Positions 1 to 9,573 of a DNA stretch of 64,000 nucleotides are shown piece after piece. The notes below the pieces were generated by a model. It was not told the DNA's origin and did not search any database. It was given only the letters and a program-made list of their open reading frames with translations. Made by a program: the position numbers and the translations under genes. The DNA is from Comamonas badia DSM 17552 (GTDB lineage Bacteria; Pseudomonadota; Gammaproteobacteria; Burkholderiales; Burkholderiaceae_C). The stretch is from NCBI RefSeq assembly GCF_000484635.1, contig NZ_AXVM01000002.1:496001-560000 (forward strand), in the 5' to 3' direction. Position 1 is the stretch's first letter. Every line of letters starts with the position of its first letter.

Positions 1-1
1 C

Positions 2-2104
<2,103 letters not shown>

Positions 2105-2145
2105 AAAAACGCCAAAAGCCGCAGGGCGCGCATGGCACGCTGGCC

Positions 2146-2923
2146 TTATTTGCCCTTGTGCATGATTTCCTGTCGGCGCAGGTCCTGGGCCTGCCGGTTG
2201 CCGGGGTCGCTCATGCCGTTCGGCAGCAAGGCATCGAGAGCCACGGTGCGCTCGTCGATCTGCCGGTTGGTTGCATCCTGCAGCGCTCTTTTGGACATCG
2301 CATAGGCCACGTTGCAGTCGGGCGTGATGCAGCGCGCATAGCGGATGGCCGTCGGCAGCAGCTGGTCCGGTTCCACCACTTCATGAAAGAACCCCAGGCG
2401 CTCGGCCGCTTCCAGACCGTACAGCTCGCCCCGCAGGGTGGTCAGCGCGCCCACCTTGTCGCCCAGGGCGTACTTGATGATTTCCACGTAGGCGGCGGGC
2501 ATGGGAATGCCGATGGGGACTTCGTTGAGGCCGAACTTCGCGCTCTTGCGGGCCGCGACGCGGAAATCGCAATCCAGCGCGGTGATCAGGCCCCCCCGCG
2601 ATGGCGTGGCCGTTGATGGCCGCCACCGTCGGCCGGGGGTAGCGGAAGATGCGCAGATTGGTTTCGCGGTAGGCCTTGTACCAGTCGCGGATCTTGTCGT
2701 GGCTGCCGCTGCCGAAGATCTCGAAGCTGTACTGGAAATCAATCCCCGCCGAAAACGCATCGCCCTGCCCCGTCAGCACGACGGGCAGCGCGCTGAACTC
2801 GCGTTCCAGGCGGTCGAATGCCGCGTGCAGGTCGGCAAAGAACTGGTCGTTCTGGACGTTGACCTTGTTGGTGTTCATGCGCACGACGGCGCATGCATCG
2901 ATGACTTCGATATCCCATGCCAT
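2146..2923 (-). pseudogene. Enoyl-CoA hydratase/isomerase (crotonase) family gene with a 1-base frameshift
   Basis: The N-terminal half reads from ATG at 2923 (MAWDIEVIDACAVV) through the crotonase segment GDAFSAGIDF to AINGHAIAGG. The rest (GLITALDCDFRVA, then NEVPIGIPMP to the C-terminus) continues in another frame. The break is a run of seven G on the coding strand at 2591-2597; six would give AIAGGLIT and restore one reading frame of about 258 residues, normal for the family. The start is supported by AAGGAG. It lies 24 bases after the amidohydrolase and was probably co-transcribed with it. The substrate is unknown. A sequencing error in the homopolymer is a real alternative to true inactivation. 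Confidence 0.85.
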
Positions 2924-2947
2924 GGGCGGTCTCCTTCAGTGGTTGAT

Positions 2948-3781
2948 TCATGCTTCCAGCCTGAACGCGCGGCGTGCGTTGCCCGCGAGGAACCGGGGGA
3001 GCACATCGTCGCCGAGCTCCAGCGCCTGGATGTCCTTCAGGCACTCCGCCGGGGTCAGCATCGGGTAGTTGGTGCCGAACAGCACCTTGTGCTTGCCGGG
3101 GCCGCGCATGTAGGCCACCAGCTCCGGCGGAAAGCGGGACGCCTTGTAAGCCGAGGTGTCAACGTACACGTTCGGGTGCTTCATCATGAGCGAGATCATC
3201 TCGTTCACCCAGGGGAACCCGATGTGTCCGCCGACGATGCGCAGCTCCGGGAATTCGTGCGCGACGTTGTCCAGATAGGGAATCGGCCGCCCAGGCTCCG
3301 AAGGCCGCATCGGCCCAGCATGGCCCACCTGCAGACAGAAGGTGACGTCGAGTTCGACGCATTCGGCATAGAGCGGGTAGTACCTTCGATCATCCGGAGG
3401 AATTCCCCACAGCCAGGGCAAAACACGCAGCCCCTTGAAGCCCAACTGCCTGACGCACCGGCGCAGCTCCCGCACCGCGTCCATCGGCCGGTGGATATCG
3501 ACGGATGCCACGCCGACCACGTAGCCGGCGTTCGCCTTGACCGCCGCAGCCACTTCGTCGTTGGTGATCATCGGCCCGGCCGGCCCCCACCACGCGCTGG
3601 CGATCGCCCGCGTGACACCCTGCTCGCGAAAGGTCTGGAGCGCCTCGTCGTGCGCGATGCCGGGCTTGTCCTGCGCCAGCGTCCGCCAGGCCGTCGGCCA
3701 GCGGCGCAGCGAATCGAACATGGGGTCGAGCAGGTACGCCTGGTTCGGAAGCTGCATCCATGCGTCGATGATTTCGGTCAT
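2948..3781 (-). CDS. Amidohydrolase-2 family (TIM-barrel) hydrolase or decarboxylase
   Basis: A 277-residue member of the amidohydrolase-2 group, whose relatives include ACMSD-type decarboxylases and lactone hydrolases. The start at 3781 is preceded by AAGGAG and gives MTEIIDAWMQ; a longer frame upstream lacks support. Recognisable strand ends are LQVGHAG, IVGGHIGFPW and FGTNYP. The N-terminal HxH metal motif is replaced by DAWMQ, and the usual Asp of FGxDYP is Asn, so the metal site is altered. It starts one base after the stop of a 39-residue flavodoxin-like remnant and precedes the broken crotonase, suggesting one small operon. The substrate cannot be read from sequence. Confidence 0.82.
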   Translation of the reverse strand: MTEIIDAWMQLPNQAYLLDPMFDSLRRWPTAWRTLAQDKPGIAHDEALQTFREQGVTRAIASAWWGPAGPMITNDEVAAAVKANAGYVVGVASVDIHRPMDAVRELRRCVRQLGFKGLRVLPWLWGIPPDDRRYYPLYAECVELDVTFCLQVGHAGPMRPSEPGRPIPYLDNVAHEFPELRIVGGHIGFPWVNEMISLMMKHPNVYVDTSAYKASRFPPELVAYMRGPGKHKVLFGTNYPMLTPAECLKDIQALELGDDVLPRFLAGNARRAFRLEA

Positions 3782-3782
3782 T

Positions 3783-3902
3783 TCATTGCTCCTTGAGCGG
3801 TTGCCAGCCACCCTTCTCCAAGGCTTCCCTGGTCCCGTCGCGCACGACCGCGACGAGGGAATTCGGTTCCGGGTGCGCATCAACGATGTGCGCGCGTTTC
3901 AT
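3783..3902 (-). pseudogene. 39-residue remnant of a flavodoxin-fold (NAD(P)H dehydrogenase/quinone) protein
   Basis: A short open frame with its own GGAG-preceded ATG at 3902 reads MKRAHIVDAHPEPNS and ends in GGWQPLKEQ. The VDAHPEPNS segment resembles the phosphate-binding start of Flavodoxin_2 family NAD(P)H dehydrogenases, which are about 200 residues long. Everything after the first helix is missing. Its TGA lies one base from the ATG of the amidohydrolase, so translation of the fragment could couple into that gene. It may be an internal deletion remnant or now act as a leader peptide. The family assignment rests on one short motif. Confidence 0.55.
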
Positions 3903-4054
3903 GACGTGCTCTCCATGGCCTTTCGGCGGCGGACGGCCACGTCGAACTCAGTTATTTCTTCGTCAATGCGTTGGCTCATGGGGAATTTCTTCCATGCGTG
4001 CCCGGCCCGAATGCCGCCCCCTGCATTAACCGACACGACAGCCTCGCCGTACAT

Positions 4055-4130
4055 TGGCGAAATTGACTTTATTCATGCGAATTTCGCCATTTACCGTGCA
4101 AAACCACCAGCACCATGCGAAGTGGCGAAA
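4055..4130. promoter_or_regulatory. Repeated TGGCGAAA sites, candidate operator of the divergent AraC promoter region
   Basis: TGGCGAAATT at 4055-4064 and its exact inverse AATTTCGCCA at 4080-4089 form a perfect 10-bp inverted repeat with a 15-base spacer. A third copy, TGGCGAAAAT, lies in direct orientation at 4123-4132, about 30 bases before the regulator start. The region is AT-rich against a high-GC background and lies between two divergent units. This is the expected position and form for an AraC-type operator. Binding by the adjacent regulator is inferred. Confidence 0.6.
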
Positions 4131-4161
4131 ATAGCTCAAACCGTGCTATTTGCGACTCACC

Positions 4162-5148
4162 ATGCCACGTGCCGCCATCCTCGCCTTCGACGGCTGCTAC
4201 GCCTCCAGCGTGGCGGGATTTGCCGACATTCTTCAGATCGCCAATTCACATCTGAGGCTGGACCGGGCGCCCGCATCCGCCTTGTTCGATTGGCGTTTCG
4301 TCTCGCCATCCGGCGAGACGGCGATGGCCAGCAACGGCCTGCCGCTGCCAACCCACAAGCTGGGGCCACGCGAGCGGTATGACCTGGTGTTTGTGCCCAG
4401 CTTCCACTATGGCGGGCACCGGCAGTTCGACCAGTTCCTTGAGCGGCAAGCCGATGCCTGTGCCTGGCTGACGGCACAATGGCGCGCCGGAGCCTGGGTG
4501 GCCGCGAACTGCACTGGCACCTTCATCCTGGCGCAGACCGGTTTGCTGGATGGACGCACGGCAACCACCACATGGTGGATGGAGCGGCAATTCAGGGCCA
4601 AGTTTCCGCGTGTGGACCTGCAGCTGCGTCCCGTGGTCACGGAGATGGACCGTCTGATCTGCGCAGGCGCATCAGCGTCATACCTGATTCAAACCGTATA
4701 CATTGTCGAGCGCTTTGCAGGGCCGGCCATTGCATCGCAATGCGCCAAGGCGATGCTGATCGACGTGAGCCAAACCAGCCAAATCCCCTACCTTCCGCTG
4801 CTGGCACAAAAAAACCACTCCGACGCGCTGATCCACCGGGCCCAACGCTGGCTGCAAGGCAATATGACGAAGGACCTCAGGATCACCGAGCTTGCCGGCG
4901 CGCTTGCGGTCAGCGACAGAACGCTGATCCGGCGCTTTCGCAGCGTGCTGGACCAAACGCCACTCGCCTACCTTCAGGATCTTCGCCTGGAGGCAGCGCG
5001 CGCGCTGCTGGAGACCAGTTCGCACAGCGTTGAAGAAGTGGCAAGCCAGGTCGGCTACAACGACGCCAGTTCCTTCTCCAGACTCTTTCGCCAACGCGTG
5101 GGCATGAGCCCCGGCAGCTATCGCAGCCGCTTCCAGAGGCAACCGTGA
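4162..5148 (+). CDS. AraC-family regulator with N-terminal DJ-1/PfpI-like domain (GlxA/FtrA type)
   Basis: A cytoplasmic transcription factor of about 328 residues. Residues 1-190 form a class-I glutamine-amidotransferase-like domain; the nucleophile-elbow segment reads AANCTGTFILA. The C-terminal region from about residue 225 holds two helix-turn-helix motifs (ITELAGALAVSDRTLIRRF and VEEVASQVGYNDASSFSRLF). ATG at 4162 (MPRAAILAFDG) is preferred to an in-frame TTG at 4150 because it begins directly at the first strand of the domain. It is divergent from the amidohydrolase unit and probably controls it through the TGGCGAAA sites. Ligand unknown. Confidence 0.9.
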   Translation: MPRAAILAFDGCYASSVAGFADILQIANSHLRLDRAPASALFDWRFVSPSGETAMASNGLPLPTHKLGPRERYDLVFVPSFHYGGHRQFDQFLERQADACAWLTAQWRAGAWVAANCTGTFILAQTGLLDGRTATTTWWMERQFRAKFPRVDLQLRPVVTEMDRLICAGASASYLIQTVYIVERFAGPAIASQCAKAMLIDVSQTSQIPYLPLLAQKNHSDALIHRAQRWLQGNMTKDLRITELAGALAVSDRTLIRRFRSVLDQTPLAYLQDLRLEAARALLETSSHSVEEVASQVGYNDASSFSRLFRQRVGMSPGSYRSRFQRQP

Positions 5149-5215
5149 CCACGCACGATCTGCTGCGCGGATCGAATCCACCGGAAAAGGCAGCCATCAC
5201 CGCCCGAGGCGGGCC

Positions 5216-5677
5216 TCAGGAGGGATAGTCAAATTCCAGCAGCAGCTGGTTGCGCCCGGCCTCGCGGCGATAGTGCATGGCCCGCGTGTAGTGGCGTATC
5301 AGCCTCAGGCCATGTCCACCCGGCACGGCATCGTCCAGGCTGGCCGCCAGCTCGGGGCTTTCCTGCGCGGTCAGGTCAAACACCGCGCCATCATCGCTGA
5401 CCAGCAGGCCGATGCCACCCGCCAGCTTGCCAAGGCGCAGTCCAATTTCGGCGGCCGATCCATCCGGTCGCCGCGCATGCGATGTCACATTCGCGAGGAG
5501 CTCATCGGCGCACAGGCCGATGGCCAGCGCGAGCTTGCCCGGCAAGGTCCATTGCCCGCACAGCGACTCGAGCCAGTCGATGGCCGCCTGTACTGCCTGC
5601 GCTCCGCGGCCTGGCGCAAACTGCGCCGGCTCACCCTGCCAATCGGGCCACGGGTGCCGGGGGGCGTGGACTGTCAT
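5216..5677 (-). CDS. Anti-sigma-factor-type serine kinase (HATPase_c_2, RsbW/SpoIIAB-like)
   Basis: A 153-residue GHKL ATPase. The N box is intact (CADELLANVTSHA), followed by the G1 box VSDDGAVFD and the GGHGLRLI glycine loop. In partner switching such a kinase phosphorylates a STAS antagonist and sequesters its target when the antagonist is phosphorylated. It lies 30 bases after the STAS gene on the same strand, and a PP2C phosphatase diverges upstream, completing the set. No sigma factor gene is present nearby, so the target may be a protein rather than a sigma factor. Confidence 0.88.
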   Translation of the reverse strand: MTVHAPRHPWPDWQGEPAQFAPGRGAQAVQAAIDWLESLCGQWTLPGKLALAIGLCADELLANVTSHARRPDGSAAEIGLRLGKLAGGIGLLVSDDGAVFDLTAQESPELAASLDDAVPGGHGLRLIRHYTRAMHYRREAGRNQLLLEFDYPS

Positions 5678-5707
5678 CAGATACGCCGTTGCATATGGGA
5701 GTGCCGG

Positions 5708-6043
5708 CTACAACAGCCGGGCCAGCGCACCCTCGCGCGTGGGCTGCACGTCCAGGATCGCCAGAAAGCCACTGATATCAAACACCTCGTGCACATGCGA
5801 GCGCATGGCACACAAGACCAATCTTCCGCCTTCCAGCTTCAGCCGCTTGGCAAGTACCAGCACCAGCCGCAGACCCGCGCTGGAGATGTAATCCAGCCCG
5901 GCACAATCGAGCACCAGTTGCCGCGCCCCTGCATCGACCAGCGCCACCAACTGCACTTCCAGCGCCTGCGCATTGGCGCTGTTCACCTGCCCTTGCAGTG
6001 CAACGATGGTGGCGTTGCCCGTTGTTTCGGTAATGATGTCCAT
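5708..6043 (-). CDS. STAS-domain anti-anti-sigma factor (SpoIIAA/RsbV-like)
   Basis: A 111-residue single STAS domain. The canonical phospho-acceptor region is visible as DYISSAGLRLV, where a Ser is the usual phosphorylation site. Family members switch between a dephosphorylated form that binds the HATPase kinase and a phosphorylated inactive form. It is the first gene of the two-gene minus-strand unit with the HATPase kinase, and starts about 60 bases from the MITE that separates it from the PP2C gene. AGAGGAA precedes the start. Confidence 0.92.
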   Translation of the reverse strand: MDIITETTGNATIVALQGQVNSANAQALEVQLVALVDAGARQLVLDCAGLDYISSAGLRLVLVLAKRLKLEGGRLVLCAMRSHVHEVFDISGFLAILDVQPTREGALARLL

Positions 6044-6103
6044 GACGGAAATTCCTCTGAACGCAAAGCAGCGTCTTGCAGAATGCAGCCCTGCTGAATC
6101 TTA

Positions 6104-6261
6104 GAGCCTGTTCATGATCTTTTCATGGTGCCCGCAAGGCAGCAAACAGCCGCAATCAAGGCGCGCGCCGCAGGCCATGCTGGCGGCCTGGGCAAGGCGC
6201 GCAACGCCGAGTGCCGCTTTGGCGGGGCAACGGGCGCCATGAAAAGATCATGACCAGGCTC
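6104..6261. mobile_element. 158-bp MITE-like element with 31-bp terminal inverted repeats and TTA target duplication
   Basis: The left end (from GAGCCTGTTCATGATC) and right end (reading inward as GAGCCTGGTCATGATC) match at 29 of 31 positions. The element is flanked by TTA at 6101-6103 and TTA at 6262-6264. It encodes no transposase. A TNA duplication and small size fit non-autonomous derivatives of IS5-type transposons (IS1031/IS427 groups); the parent was not identified. It fills most of the divergent promoter between the STAS and PP2C genes, and its right end reaches to seven bases before the chosen PP2C start. Confidence 0.8.
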
Positions 6262-6267
6262 TTAACC

Positions 6268-8208
6268 ATGCGATCCAGACACAGCGTTGCCACCCGCCTC
6301 GTCCTGGCCATAGGCCTGGGCACCACGCTGGTCTTCGCGCTGCTGCTCGCGTCCATCCAGTGGTATGCGCGGCACATGCTGGAGCAGGATGCGGTCACGG
6401 ATGCCAGAAACCTGATTCAGTCCACCTCCAACCAGATCGCCGCCATACTGGACGACACCACCTGGGTGATCGAGAAGGCCGCCGTCCATCTGGAGGAGGA
6501 CCAATCCGGCGGCACGGCATTGCACAGCCTGCTGCGCGGGATACTGGACAACAACCCGCAGATCTACGGCAGCGCAGCGGCATTTCAGCCCGCCGCGGGC
6601 GGTGGGCCATCCGCGCTCTACGCCCCCTATGCGTGGCGCCAGGGCGCGGAAATTGCCTTTCGCGATCTCGGCCAAAGCTACGACTATCTTCAGAAGGACT
6701 GGTACCGGCTGCCAGCGGATGAAGGGCGCGCCAGGTGGAGCGAGCCGTATTTCGACGCCGGCGGCGGCGACAGCCCGATGACCACTTACTCAGTGCCGTT
6801 CTACCGTGGGCGGGGCGAAGCGCGACAGCTGGCGGGCATAGTGACGGGCGACCTGGAGCTGGGCTGGCTGGCCAGGGCGCTCTCCAGCGTCAAGATCCTG
6901 GATACCGGCTATGTCTTTCTGCTGTCACGCGAAGGAAGAATCATCTACCACCCCGTGAGCGGGTACGCGATGCAGCGGATCGCCCCATCCGCGGAGGAAA
7001 GCATTTTCGGCCCCGGCCTCGGCCAGCTCGCGGACCACATGATGAAGGGCGAGACCGGGTTCATTGCCCACACCACCCCCGGCGGCACCAAGGTGCGGCT
7101 CTACTACGGCCCGGTGTCCAGCGCCGGCTGGTCGCTCGGGATCGTGTTCCCGGAGCGCGAGCTGTTTCGCGGCGCCAACCGGCTCACCTTCGTCGCCGCC
7201 GTCATCGGCGCCATCGGCATCCTGCTGATTGCGCTCGTCATCCTGGTCGTCTCGCGCACCATCACCCAGCCGCTGCGCGATCTGGCCGTTGCGGCAGCGC
7301 GCATCAGCGGCGGGGATTTCAGCGCAGTGCCGCCGGCAGGGCGCGCCAGGGACGAGGTCGGGGACCTCAGCCGCGCCCTGATCAAGATGCAGAACGATCT
7401 GCAGCAGCACATCCGCGAACTGCTCAAGGCCAACTCCGCCCGCGAGCGCATCGCCAGCGAGCTGGGCGTCGCACGCGCCATCCAGAGGGCCATGGTGCCC
7501 AGGGTGCCCCAGCCCTTTGCAGGTCAGGGCGTGGTCGATCTGTGCGCGGTGATGGAGCCGGCGAAGGAAGTGGGCGGTGACTTCTACGATTGGTTCTGGC
7601 TGGATGAACGGCGTCTGGGCCTGGCCATGGCCGATGTTTCCGGCAAGGGCGTGCCCGCGGCACTCTTCATGGCCATGAGCCGCACGCTGCTCAAGGCCCT
7701 GGCAGCCGACGAAATGGACCCTGCGCTGGTGCTGGGCAAGCTGAACGCTCAGCTTGCGGCAGACAACGAGCAGAACATGTTCGTCACGCTTTTTTATGCC
7801 GTGATCGACCTGCAAACACGCTGCATGACCTGGGTCAACGCCGGGCACAACCCGCCGGTGCTGGCGCCTGCCCAAAACGAGCCGCGTTTTCTGCAGGGCA
7901 AGCGCCAACTCGTCATCGGTGCGATGCAAGACTACGTCTATCAGAACGCAACAACCCAGCTCGATCCAGGCGACCGCCTGCTGCTCTATACGGACGGCGT
8001 CACGGAAGCGCAGAACCACTGGGGCGGGTTCTATGGCGAACAACGCCTGCTGGCCACGCTGGCGACGCTCGAAGACCGCAGCGCCGCGGAGACCACCGCC
8101 GCCATCACCACCGATGTCAATCAATTTGCGGCGGGCGCCACGCAGTCGGACGACATCACGGTGATGGCCGTCCACCTGCTCGCAGCGCCCCGCGAGCGCG
8201 GCGGCTGA
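6268..8208 (+). CDS. Membrane PP2C/SpoIIE-type serine phosphatase with extracytoplasmic sensor and HAMP domain
   Basis: A protein of about 646 residues that should dephosphorylate the STAS antagonist on a periplasmic signal, as SiaA and RsbU-like proteins do. An N-terminal membrane helix (RLVLAIGLGTTLVFALLLA) precedes a dCache-like sensor with the segment DWYRLPADEGRARWSEPYFD. A second helix, a HAMP domain and a SpoIIE domain follow (EVGGDFYDW, MADVSGKGVPAALFM, LLLYTDGVTEA, SDDITVMAV), with the metal-binding Asp residues present. ATG at 6268 is chosen because in-frame starts at 6211 and 6250 lie inside the MITE. Confidence 0.9.
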   Translation: MRSRHSVATRLVLAIGLGTTLVFALLLASIQWYARHMLEQDAVTDARNLIQSTSNQIAAILDDTTWVIEKAAVHLEEDQSGGTALHSLLRGILDNNPQIYGSAAAFQPAAGGGPSALYAPYAWRQGAEIAFRDLGQSYDYLQKDWYRLPADEGRARWSEPYFDAGGGDSPMTTYSVPFYRGRGEARQLAGIVTGDLELGWLARALSSVKILDTGYVFLLSREGRIIYHPVSGYAMQRIAPSAEESIFGPGLGQLADHMMKGETGFIAHTTPGGTKVRLYYGPVSSAGWSLGIVFPERELFRGANRLTFVAAVIGAIGILLIALVILVVSRTITQPLRDLAVAAARISGGDFSAVPPAGRARDEVGDLSRALIKMQNDLQQHIRELLKANSARERIASELGVARAIQRAMVPRVPQPFAGQGVVDLCAVMEPAKEVGGDFYDWFWLDERRLGLAMADVSGKGVPAALFMAMSRTLLKALAADEMDPALVLGKLNAQLAADNEQNMFVTLFYAVIDLQTRCMTWVNAGHNPPVLAPAQNEPRFLQGKRQLVIGAMQDYVYQNATTQLDPGDRLLLYTDGVTEAQNHWGGFYGEQRLLATLATLEDRSAAETTAAITTDVNQFAAGATQSDDITVMAVHLLAAPRERGG

Positions 8209-8321
8209 TGGCGTACATCGCCGCCCGCATACCCCAATGGCGCACGCGGTCATGAGCAGATGAACGCAGGACGCCCGCTAGACTGAATCTCGAAAAACCA
8301 CCACGTCACAGAGGCTTGCCG

Positions 8322-9491
8322 ATGAGAGTCCATTGCACTGCCACCGCACAGACCGATATTCCAGCGCCCGGGAGCGTGCAGCGTTTTTGTGAGCGCACCA
8401 CGCCCTACCTGCCCGAAGCCCAGATCGAAGCCGATTTCATCACCGCCATGCACGACATCACGCGCTGGCACCAGCAGCATTCGCCCTGGTATGCCGCGTT
8501 GCTGAAGCAAAACGGCGTGCAAGTGGATGGGCTCACGACGATGGACAGCCTCATCGCCCTGCCACCGTTGCACGCCAATTTCTTCAAGCAGCACGAAGTC
8601 CTGAGCGTGCCCGAGGACGCCATCACGCTGCACCTGACATCGTCGGGCACCACGGGGCAGAAGTCGCAGATGTTTTTCGATGCCTTCACCATCAGCCATT
8701 CGCGGCGCATGGTGGACGATTGCATGCAGGTGCGCGGCATGGTGAGTTCCGAACCCGCGCATTACCTGGTCAACGCCTACGAACCCCACGCCGGGCTGCG
8801 CGTGGGCACCTCCAACACCAACCAGTACCTGATGCGCTACGCGCCACCTGCCGAGGTGTTCTGGACGCTGCGCGCGCTGGGCGAGGGCGAGCACGAATTC
8901 GATGCCTTTGGCGCGGTGGAGACCCTGCGGCGCTGGGCACAAGGCAGCACGCCGGTGCGCATCATCGGCTTTCCCGCCTTCTTGCATTTCACCCTGCAGC
9001 GGCTGGAAAGAATGGGCGTGCCGCCGCTGCAGCTGGCGCCGGGCAGCGCGGCGATTTTTGGCGGCGGCTGGAAGGGCCACGCCGATCAGGCCATCAGCAA
9101 GGAGGCCTTGCACGCCAGCCTCGGGCGCCAGCTTGGCATTGCGGCCGATCGCATCGTCGAGACCTTTGGCTCGGTGGAGCACAGCATTCCCTACATCAGC
9201 TGCACCCACGGCCATCTGCATGCGCCCATCTGGTCGCGCGTGCTGGTGCGCGACGTGGCCACCCTGGCGCCGCTGCCGCATGGACAGGCGGGGTTTCTGT
9301 CTTTTCTCTCGCCCTACATCACCAGCGTGCCGGCACACAGCGTGGTGATGGGCGATCTGGCGCTGCTGCACCCCGCTGGCAGTTGCGCTTGCGGCACGCC
9401 GACGCCGTGGTTCGAGATTCTGGGGCGGGCAGGTACGTCATCCAACAAGAGCTGCGCGGCGGCCGCTGCAGAGCTGTTGCCTGCCAGTTGA
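8322..9491 (+). CDS. LuxE-like acyl-protein synthetase
   Basis: A 389-residue adenylating enzyme of the LuxE/PaaK superfamily. LuxE activates a fatty acid with ATP and carries the acyl group on a cysteine near its C-terminus before handing it to LuxC. The nucleotide loop TSSGTTGQK is near residue 106 and FGGGWK near 247. Cys378 lies 12 residues from the C-terminus, about where LuxE carries its acyl-cysteine. ATG at 8322 is preferred to TTG at 8316. The stop is followed at once by a copy of the dispersed repeat, then the LuxC fusion gene. No luxAB or luxD is present, so light production is not expected. Confidence 0.82.
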   Translation: MRVHCTATAQTDIPAPGSVQRFCERTTPYLPEAQIEADFITAMHDITRWHQQHSPWYAALLKQNGVQVDGLTTMDSLIALPPLHANFFKQHEVLSVPEDAITLHLTSSGTTGQKSQMFFDAFTISHSRRMVDDCMQVRGMVSSEPAHYLVNAYEPHAGLRVGTSNTNQYLMRYAPPAEVFWTLRALGEGEHEFDAFGAVETLRRWAQGSTPVRIIGFPAFLHFTLQRLERMGVPPLQLAPGSAAIFGGGWKGHADQAISKEALHASLGRQLGIAADRIVETFGSVEHSIPYISCTHGHLHAPIWSRVLVRDVATLAPLPHGQAGFLSFLSPYITSVPAHSVVMGDLALLHPAGSCACGTPTPWFEILGRAGTSSNKSCAAAAAELLPAS

Positions 9492-9492
9492 G

Positions 9493-9554
9493 TTTTTCAA
9501 GCCAAATCGGGCTCTAACGCTTACTGTACAAGTGCAAGCAGCTATCAATAATGA
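9493..9554. repeat. Dispersed repeat family A copy between luxE-like and luxC-like genes
   Basis: The copy contains TTTTTCAAGCC, GGGCTCTAACGC and AAGCAGCTATCAA. The same blocks recur at 22266-22325, 30868-30921, 48678-48730, 51284-51338 and 55785-55840. Each copy carries a GCGCTTGC-like core that can fold back on itself. This copy begins two bases after a stop codon and leaves about 20 bases before the next start, so it may act as a transcript-processing or attenuation site. Confidence 0.7.
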
Positions 9555-9573
9555 AAATCCAAGGATACAAACC

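Noticed and set aside
2591-2597. Programmed ribosomal frameshift in the crotonase gene
   Set aside because: A run of G without a slippery heptamer pattern or downstream structure, and crotonases are not known to use frameshifting. A mutation or sequencing error is simpler.
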